64,000 bases of DNA from Halictus rubicundus (Eukaryota > Arthropoda > Insecta > Hymenoptera > Halictidae), in contig NW_027488870.1 of assembly GCF_050948215.1 (NCBI RefSeq), forward strand, positions 124,001 to 188,000, read 5' to 3'. This document shows, piece by piece, positions 56,301 to 64,000 of the stretch (position 1 is the first letter of the stretch; each line of letters starts with the position of its first letter). The notes under the pieces were generated by a model. That model saw only the letters and a program-made list of their open reading frames with translations. It did no database searches and was not told the DNA's origin. A program made the position numbers and the translations under genes.

Positions 56301-57410
56301 AGAGGATAGGATAGGATAGTGGATAGGATAGGATAGAGGATAGGATAGGATAGAGGAGAGGATAGGATAGAGGACAGGATAGGATAGAGGATAGGATAGG
56401 ATACAGGACAGGATAGGATAGAGGATAGGATAGGATAGAGGATAGGATAGGATAGAGGATAGGTTAGGATAGAGGATAGGATAGGATAGAGGATATCGAT
56501 AGGATAGAGGATAGGAGAGGATAGACGGTAGGAGACGATAGAGGATAGGATAGGATAGAGGATAGGATAGGATAGAGGATAGGATAGGATAGAGGATAGG
56601 ATGGGATAGAGGATAGGATAGGATAGAGGATAGGATAGGATAGAGGATAGGATAGGATAGAGGACAGGATAGGATAGAGGATAGGATAGGATAGAGGATA
56701 GGATAGGATAGAGGATAGGATAGGATAGAGGATGGGATAGGATAGAGGATAGGATAGGATAGAGGATAGGATAGGATAGAGGATAGGATAGGATAGAGGA
56801 TAGGATAGGATAGAGGATAGGATAGGATAGAGGATAGGATAGGATAGAGGATAGGATAGGATAGAGGATAGGATAGGATAGAGGATAGGATAGGATAGAG
56901 GATAGGATAGGATAGAGGATAGGATAGGATAGAGGATAGGATAGGATAGAGGATAGGATAGGATAGAGGATAGGATAGGATAGAGGATATGATAGGATAG
57001 AGGATAGGATAGGATAGAGGATAGGATAGGATAGAGGATAGGATAGGATAGAGGATAGGATAGGATAGAGGATAGGATAGGATAGAGGATAGGATAGGAT
57101 AGAGGATAGGATAGGATAGAGGATAGGATAGGATAGAGGATAGGATAGGATAGAGGATAGGATAGGATAGAGGGCAGGATAGGATAGAGGATAGGATAGG
57201 ATAGAGGATAGGATAGGATAGAGGATAGGATAGGATACAGGATAGGATACGATAGAGTATAGGATAGAGGATAGGATAGGATAGAGGATAGGATAGGATT
57301 GAGGATAGGATAGGATAGAGGATAGAGGATAATATAGAGGATAGGATAGGATAGAGGATAGGATAGGATAGAGGATAGGATAGGCTAGTGGATAGGATAG
57401 GATAGAGGAT
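53360..57410. repeat. Homogenised 17-bp array with a 607-bp duplication
   Basis: Long nearly perfect 17-mer runs (for example about 55,250-55,467 and 56,735-56,985) carry sparse markers. TACGTTAGAG (53,977 and 54,584) and TTGAACATAG (54,096 and 54,703) show a 607-bp direct duplication. Other TTGAACATAG and GGATATCGAT copies lie at 56,101 and 56,491. GAGTACAGG occurs repeatedly between 55.6 and 56.02 kb, partly at 51-68 bp spacing. Confidence 0.82.
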
Positions 57411-58250
57411 AGGATACAGGATAGAATAGAGCATAGAGGATAGGATAGGGGATTGGATAGGATAGAGGATAGGATAAGTTAGAGGATAGTATAGGATAGA
57501 GAATAGGATAGGGGATTGGATAGGATACAGGATAGGATACGATAGAGGATATGATACGATAGAGGATAGCGTAGGATAGGGGATATTATAGGATAGAGGA
57601 TAGGATAATATAGAGTATAGAATAGGATAGAGGATACGATACAGAATAGGATACATGATTGGATAGGATAGGGGATATTATAGGATAGAGGAAAGGATAG
57701 GATAGAGGATAGGATAAGTTATGGATAGTATAGGATAGAGAATAGGATAGGGGATTGGATAGGATACAGGATAGGATACGATAGAGGATTGCATAGGATA
57801 GGGGATATTATAAGATAGACGATAGGATAGGATAGAGGATAGGATAGGATAAAGGATAGGATAGGATAGAGAATAGGATAGGGGATTGGATAGGATACAG
57901 GATAGGATACGATAGAGGATATGATACGATAGAGGATAGCGTAGGATAGGGGATATTATAGGATAGAGGATAGGATAATATAGAGTATAGAATAGGATAG
58001 AGGATACGATACAGAATAGGATACATGATTGGATAGGATAGGGGATATTATAGGATAGAGGAAAGGATAGGATAGAGGATAGGATAAGTTATGGATAGTA
58101 TAGGATAGAGAATAGGATAGGGGATTGGATAGGATACAGGATAGGATACGATAGAGGATTGCATAGGATAGGGGATATTATAAGATAGACGATAGGATAG
58201 GATATAGGATAGGATAGGATAAAGGATAGGATAGGATAGAGGATAGGAGA
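57410..58250. repeat. 370-bp direct duplication of the AATAT-rich cluster
   Basis: The cluster known from 46.9 and 48.0 kb appears here twice at an exact 370-bp spacing: TACATGATTGG at 57,652 and 58,022, AAGTTATGGATAG near 57,718 and 58,088, and GGGGATATTATAAGATAG at 57,801 and 58,171. AAGTTATGG in place of AAGTTAGAGG marks this sub-family. Confidence 0.83.
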
Positions 58251-61200
58251 CGATAGAGGATAGGATAGGATAGAGAATGGGATAGGATAGAGGATAGGAC
58301 CGAGGATTGGATTGGATAGAGGATATTATTGGATAGAGAATAGGATAGGATAGAGGATAGGATAGGATAGAGGATAGGATAGGATAGAAGATAGGATAGA
58401 ATAGATGATAGGATAGGATAAAGGATAGGATAGGATAGAGGATAGAATGGGATAGAGGATAGGATAGCATAGATGATATTATAGGAAAGAGGATAGGATA
58501 GGACAGAGAATAGTATATAATACAGTATAGGATAGGATTGAGGACAGGACGGGATGGATGATAGGATAGGATAGAGGAAAGGATAGGATAGAGTATAGGA
58601 TAGAGGATAGGATAGATGAAAGGATAGAATAGAGTATAGGAGAGGATAGAGGATAGGATAGAGGATAGGATAGAGGATAGGATAGAGGATAATATAGGAT
58701 AGAGGATCGGATAGAGGATAGGATAGGATAGAGGATAGGATAGAGGATAGGATAGATGATAGGATAGAGGATAGGATAGAATAGAGGATAGGATAATATA
58801 GAGGATAGGATAGGATAGGATAGAGGATAGGATAGGATAGAGGATAGGATAGGATAGAGGATAGGATAGGATAGAGGATATAATAGGATTGAGGAAAGGA
58901 TAGGATAGAGGATAGGATAGGATAGAGGATACGGTAGGATAGAGGATGCGATAGAGGATTGCATATGATAGAGGATAGGATAGAGGATAGGATAGGATAG
59001 AGGATAGGATAGGATAGAGGATAGGATAGCATAGAGGATAGGATAGGATAGAGGATAGGATAGGATAGAGGATAGGATAGGATAGAGGATAGGATAGGAT
59101 AGAGGATAGGATAGGATAGAGGATAGGATAGGATAGAGGATAGGATAGGATAGGATAGAGGATAGGATAGGATAGAGGATAGGATAGGATAGAGGATAGG
59201 ATAGAGGATAGGATAGGATAGTGGATAGGATAGGATAGAGGATAGGATACATGATAGGATAGAGGATAGAGGATAGGATACAGGATAGTATAGAGGATAG
59301 AGGATAGGATACAGGATAGGATAGAGGATAGAGGATAGGATAGGGGATTGGATAGGATAGAGGATAGCATAAGTTAGAGGATAGAATAGGATATAGAATA
59401 GGATAGGATAGATGATATTATAGGAAAGAGGATAGAGGATAGGATACAGGATAGAATAGAGGATAGAGGATAGGATAGGGGATTGGATAGGATAGAGGAT
59501 AGTATAGGATAGAGAATAGGATAGGGGATTGGATAGGATACAGGATAGGATACGATAGAGGATATGATACGATAGAGGATAGCGTAGGATAGGGGATATT
59601 ATAGGATAGAGGATAGGATAATATAGAGTATAGAATAGGATAGAGGATACGATACAGAATATGATACATGATTGGATAGGATAGGGGATATTATAGGTTA
59701 GAGGAAAGGATAGGATAGAGGATAGGATAAGTTATGGATAGTATATAATAGAGAATAGGATAGGGGATTGGATAGGATACAGGATAGGATACGATAGAGG
59801 ATATGATACGATAGAGGATTGCATAGGATAGGGGATATTATAAGATAGACGATAGGATAGGATAGAGGATAGGATAGGATAAAGGATAGGATAGGATAGA
59901 GGATAGGAGACGATAGAGGATAGGATAGGATAGAGAATGGGATAGGATAGAGGATAGGACAGAGGATTGGATAGGATAGAGGATATTATTGGATACAGAA
60001 TAGGATAGGATAGAGGATAGGATAGGATAGAGGATAGGATAGGATAGAAGATAGGATAGAATAGATGATAGGATAGGATAAAGGATAGGATAGGATAGAG
60101 GATAGAATGGGATAGAGGATAGGATAGCATAGATGATATTATAGGAAAGAGGATAGGATAGGACAGAGAATAGTACATAATACAGTATAGGATAGGATTG
60201 AGGACAGGACGGGATGGATGATAGGATAGGATAGAGGAAAGGATAGGATAGAGTATAGGATAGAGGATAGGATAGATGAAAGGATAGAATAGAGTATAGG
60301 AGAGGATAGAGGATAGGATAGAGGATACGATAGAGGATAGGATAGAGGATCGGATAGAGGATAGGATAGGATAGAGGATAGGATAGAGGATAGGATAGAG
60401 GATAGGATAGATGATAGGATAGAGGATAGGATAGAATAGAGGATAGGATAATATAGAGGATAGGATAGAGGATAGGATAGGATAGAGGATAGGATAGGAT
60501 AGAGGTTATAATAGGATTGAGGAAAAGATAGGATAGAGGATAGGATAGGATAGAGGATACGATAGGATAGAGGATAGGATAGGATAGAGGATAGGATAGG
60601 ATAGAGGATAGGATAGAGGATAGGATAGGATAGTGGATAGGATAGGATAGAGGATAGGATACATGATAGGATAGAGGATAGAGGATAGGATACAGGATAG
60701 TATAGAGGATAGAGGATAGGATACAGGATAGGATAGAGGATAGAGGATAGGATAGGGGATTGGATAGGATAGAGGATAGCATAAGTTAGAGGATAGAATA
60801 GGATATAGAATAGGATAGGATAGATGATATTATAGGAAAGAGGATAGAGGATAGGATACAGGATAGAATAGAGGATAGAGGATAGGATAGGGGATTGGAT
60901 AGGATAGAGGATAGTATAGGATAGAGAATAGGATAGGGGATTGGATAGGATACAGGATAGGATACGATAGAGGATATGATACGATAGAGGATAGCGTAGG
61001 ATAGGGGATATTATAGGATAGAGGATAGGATAATATAGAGTATAGAATAGGATAGAGGATACGATACAGAATATGATACATGATTGGATAGGATAGGGGA
61101 TATTATAGGTTAGAGGAAAGGATAGGATAGAGGATAGGATAAGTTATGGATAGTATATAATAGAGAATAGGATAGGGGATTGGATAGGATACAGGATAGG

Positions 61201-62820
61201 ATACGATAGAGGATATGATACGATAGAGGATTGCATAGGATAGGGGATATTATAAGATAGACGATAGGATAGGATAGAGGATAGGATAGGATAAAGGATA
61301 GGATAGGATAGAGGATAGGAGACGATAGAGGATAGGATAGGATAGAGAATGGGATAGGATAGAGGATAGGACAGAGGATTGGATAGGATAGAGGATATTA
61401 TTGGATACAGAATAGGATAGGATAGAGGATAGGATAGGATAGAGGATAGGATAGGATAGAGGATAGGATAGGATAGAGGTTATAATAGGATTGAGGAAAA
61501 GATAGGATAGAGGATAGGATAGGATAGAGGATACGATAGGATAGAGGATAGGATAGGATAGAGGATAGGATAGGATAGAGGATAGGATAGGATAGAGGAT
61601 AGGATAGGATAGAGGATATGATAGGATAGAGGATAGGATAGGATAGAGGATAGGATAGGATAGAGGATAGGATAGGATAGAGGATAGGATAGGATACAGG
61701 ATAGGATAGGATTGAGGATAGGATAGGATAGAGGATAGGATAGAGGATAGAGGATAGGATAGGATAGAGGATAGGATAGGATAGAGGATAGGATAGGATA
61801 GAGGATAGGATAGGATAGAGGATAGGATAGGATAGAGGATAGAATAGGATAGAGCATAGGATAGGATAGATGATAGGATAGGATAGAGGATAGGATAGGA
61901 TAGAGGATAGGATAGGATAGAGGATAGGATACGATAGAGTACAGGATAGAGGATAGGATAGGATAGAGGATAGGATCGGATCGGATTGAACATAGGATAG
62001 GGGATTGGATAGGATAGAGGATAGGATAGGATAGAGGATTGGATAGGATAGAGCATAGGATAGGATAGAGGATAGGATAGGATAGAGGATAGGATAGGAT
62101 AGAGGATAGGATAGGATAGAGGATAGGTTAGGATAGAGGATAGGATAGGATAGAGGATATCGATAGGATAGAGGATAGGAGAGGATAGACGGTAGGATAG
62201 GATAGAGGATAGGATAGGATAGAGGATAGGATAGGATAGAGGATAGGATAGGATAGAGGATAGGATAGGATAGAGGATAGGATAGGATAGAGGATAGGAT
62301 AGGATAGAGGATAGGATAGGATAGAGGATAGGATAGGATAGAGGATAGGATAGGATAGAGGATAGGATAGGATAGAGGATAGGATAGGATAGAGGATAGG
62401 ATAGGATAGAGGATAGGATAGGACAGAGAATAGTACATAATACAGTATAGGATAGGATTGAGGACAGGACGGGATGGATGATAGGATAGGATAGAGGAAA
62501 GGATAGGATAGAGTATAGGATAGAGGATAGGATAGACGAAAGGATAGAATAGAGTATAGGAGAGGATAGAGGATAGGATAGAGGATACGATAGAGGATAG
62601 GATAGAGGATCGGATAGAGGATAGGATAGGATAGAGGATAGGATAGAGGATAGGATAGAGGATAGGATAGATGATAGGATAGAGGATAGGATAGAATAGA
62701 GGATAGGATAATATAGAGGATAGGATAGGATAGAGGATAGGATAGGATAGAGGATAGGATAGGATAGAGGATATAATAGGATTGAGGAAAGGATAGGATA
62801 GAGGATAGGATAGGATAGAG
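58250..62820. repeat. Variant-rich zone with 1660-, 1412- and 2260-bp direct duplications
   Basis: GGACAGAGAATAGTAYATAA occurs at 58,501, 60,161 and 62,421 (spacings 1660 and 2260 bp). The first has TATATAA and the other two TACATAA, so the third derives from the second lineage. GGATAGGAC-type markers at 59,957 and 61,369 and TACATGATTG at 59,665 and 61,077 are 1412 bp apart. 12-bp runs recur near 58.7, 60.4 and 62.65 kb. TTGAACATAG (61,986), GGATATCGAT (62,155) and a clean 17-mer run (about 62,200-62,420) are embedded near the right end. Confidence 0.82.
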
Positions 62821-63115
62821 GATACGATAGGATAGAGGATAGGATAGGATAGAGGATAGGATAGGATAGAGGATAGGATAGGATAGAGGATAGGATAGGA
62901 TAGAGGATATGATAGGATAGAGGATAGGATAGGATAGAGGATAGGATAGGATAGAGGATAGGATAGGATAGAGGATAGGATAGGATAGAGGATAGGATAG
63001 GATAGAGGATAGGATAGGATTGAGGATAGGATAGGATAGAGGATAGGATAGAGGATAGAGGATAGGATAGGATAGAGGATAGGATAGGATAGAGGATAGG
63101 ATAGGATAGAGGATA
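62820..63115. repeat. Homogenised 17-bp array segment
   Basis: Nearly perfect P-P-H units with only GGATATGATAGG near 62,907, TTGAGG near 63,020 and one GGATAGAGGATAGAGG (H-H) near 63,047. It leads into the terminal duplication. Confidence 0.75.
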
Positions 63116-64000
63116 GGATTGAGGATAGAGGATAGGATAGAGAATAGGATAGGATGGATGATATTATATGATCGAGGACAGGACAGGATAGAGGATACGA
63201 TATTATAGAGGATAGGATACTATAGAGGATAGGATAGGATAGAGGATAGGACAGGATTGAGGATGGGATAGGATAGAGGATAGGATAGGATAGAGGATAG
63301 GATAGGATAAAGGATAGGATAGGATAGAGGATAGGATAGGATAATATGGAGGATAGGATAGGATAGAGGATAGGATATAATAGAGGATAGGATCGGATAG
63401 AGGATAGAATAGAGGATAGGATCGGATGGTGGATAGGATAGGGGTTTGGATAGGATGGAGGATAGGATAGGATAGAGGATAGGATATAATAGAGGATAGG
63501 ATAGGATAGAGGATAGGATAGGATAGAGGATAGAATAGAGGATAGGATCGGATAGAGGATAGGATAGGATAGAGGATAGGATAGGATAGAGGATAGGATA
63601 GGATAGAGGATAGGATAGGATTGAGGATAGGATAGGATAGAGGATAGGATAGAGGATAGAGGATAGGATAGGATAGAGGATAGGATAGGATAGAGGATAG
63701 GATAGGATAGAGGATAGGATAGGATAGAGGATAGGATTGAGGATAGAGGATAGGATAGAGAATAGGATAGGATGGATGATATTATATGATCGAGGACAGG
63801 ACAGGATAGAGGATACGATATTATAGATGATAGGATGCTATAGAGGATAGGATAGGATAGAGGATAGGACAGGATTGAGGATGGGATAGGATAGAGGATA
63901 GGATAGGATAGAGGATAGGATAGGATAAAGGATAGGATAGGATAGAGGATAGGATAGGATAATATGGAGGATAGGATAGGATAGAGGATAGGATATAATA
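63115..64000. repeat. 618-bp direct duplication, second copy cut by the window edge
   Basis: TTGAGGATAGAGG (63,119 and 63,737), GATGGATGATATTATATG (63,153 and 63,771), ATAATATGGAGG (63,341 and 63,959) and GGATATAATA (63,373 and 63,991) are all 618 bp apart. Copies differ in GATACTATAG near 63,227 against GATGCTATAG near 63,845, and in TATAGAGGATAGG against TATAGATGATAGG just before it. The variant TATATGATCGAGG is seen only here, so the array changes family toward the right edge. Confidence 0.83.

Larger units (their letters stand above)
1..64000. repeat. Satellite array built from GGATA and GGATAGA words; 17-bp dominant unit
   Basis: Every part of the window can be read as a string of two words on the + strand, GGATA (P) and GGATAGA (H). 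The commonest period is P-P-H, the 17-mer GGATAGGATAGGATAGA; 12-bp (P-H) and 22-bp (P-P-P-H) periods are interspersed, with occasional H-H. The consensus has no C on the + strand and no 4-bp palindrome, so restriction sites, GATC and CpG appear only through variants. Orientation is constant: I saw no inverted segment and no unique sequence. No gene, RNA gene, promoter or mobile element is supportable anywhere. Satellite DNA of a eukaryotic chromosome is the best reading; species and chromosomal position cannot be told from the sequence. Confidence 0.97.

Noticed and set aside
34967..62164. GGATATCGAT as a palindromic operator or recombinase site
   Set aside because: The ATCGAT core is palindromic, but copy positions follow segmental duplications and the flanks are ordinary satellite; nothing links it to a protein.
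1..64000. Telomeric repeat
   Set aside because: GGATA/GGATAGA does not match the common telomere units I know (TTAGGG, TTTAGGG, TTAGG, TTAGGC types), and tens of kilobases with higher-order duplications and point variants fit satellite better. An unusual telomere or subtelomere cannot be fully excluded.
1..64000. Classic GATA tetranucleotide (Bkm-type) repeat
   Set aside because: The period is 5 and 7 bp, not 4; runs of pure GATA are absent.
1..64000. CRISPR array
   Set aside because: There are no unique spacers: the sequence between any two repeats is itself repeat, and the periods are 5-22 bp.
1..64000. Transposon ends, terminal inverted repeats or target-site duplications
   Set aside because: The + strand is almost C-free throughout, so no inverted repeats of useful length exist; duplications are all direct and begin and end inside repeat words.
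1..64000. tRNA, rRNA or other structured RNA genes
   Set aside because: With almost no C on one strand, stable Watson-Crick stems cannot form within the sequence, and no conserved RNA motif is present.

Overview
The whole 64 kb window is one uninterrupted block of tandemly repeated simple-sequence satellite DNA. I see no protein-coding gene, tRNA, rRNA, CRISPR array, transposon or unique-sequence island. It is built from two short words on the + strand, P = GGATA (5 bp) and H = GGATAGA (7 bp). The dominant unit is P-P-H (GGATAGGATAGGATAGA, 17 bp). P-H (12 bp), P-P-P-H (22 bp) and occasional H-H also occur. Scattered point variants and small indels sit on this background. The + strand consensus has 7 G, 7 A, 3 T and no C, so it is about 82% purine with almost complete G-over-C skew, and this polarity never flips.

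The sequence suggests a eukaryotic nuclear genome, most likely satellite heterochromatin (pericentromeric, subtelomeric, sex-chromosome or B-chromosome) from a long-read assembly. That is inference from repeat type and length. I do not recognise the 17-bp unit as belonging to a named taxon, and nothing else in the window identifies the organism.

Layout. (i) 1-1.5 kb and 7.8-9.5 kb are two copies of a variant-rich block; related blocks recur near 29, 33-34, 36, 42-43, 49-51 and 52 kb. (ii) 1.5-7.8 kb holds nested direct tandem duplications with spacings of about 1171, 1022-1027 and 592 bp. (iii) 9.5-32.6 kb is a mosaic of long higher-order segments with direct spacings of 3353, 1994, 5524/5592, 3884, 9408/9340/9658 and 3549 bp. 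The 3884-bp pair (18.2-26.0 kb) is nearly identical. (iv) 33.9-57.4 kb is the most homogenised part, with runs of about 200-320 bp of perfect 17-mer, cut by recurring marker variants and by further duplications (1983, 1409, 7188, 9171, 6731, 1115 and 607 bp). (v) 57.4-62.8 kb is a variant-rich zone with 370-, 1412-, 1660- and 2260-bp spacings. (vi) 63.1-64.0 kb is a 618-bp direct duplication cut by the window edge.

The reverse strand is stop-free over very long distances (one frame runs 2061 codons). This follows from the unit: TCTATCCTATCCTATCC contains no stop triplet in any frame, and 17 is not a multiple of 3, so every frame reads the same 17-residue S/Y/P/I/L cycle. These frames are not genes. 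The interest of the window lies in its satellite grammar, its higher-order mosaic structure and the record of unequal exchange kept in shared variants. Block boundaries were found by eye from shared variants and are good to roughly 20-100 bp.
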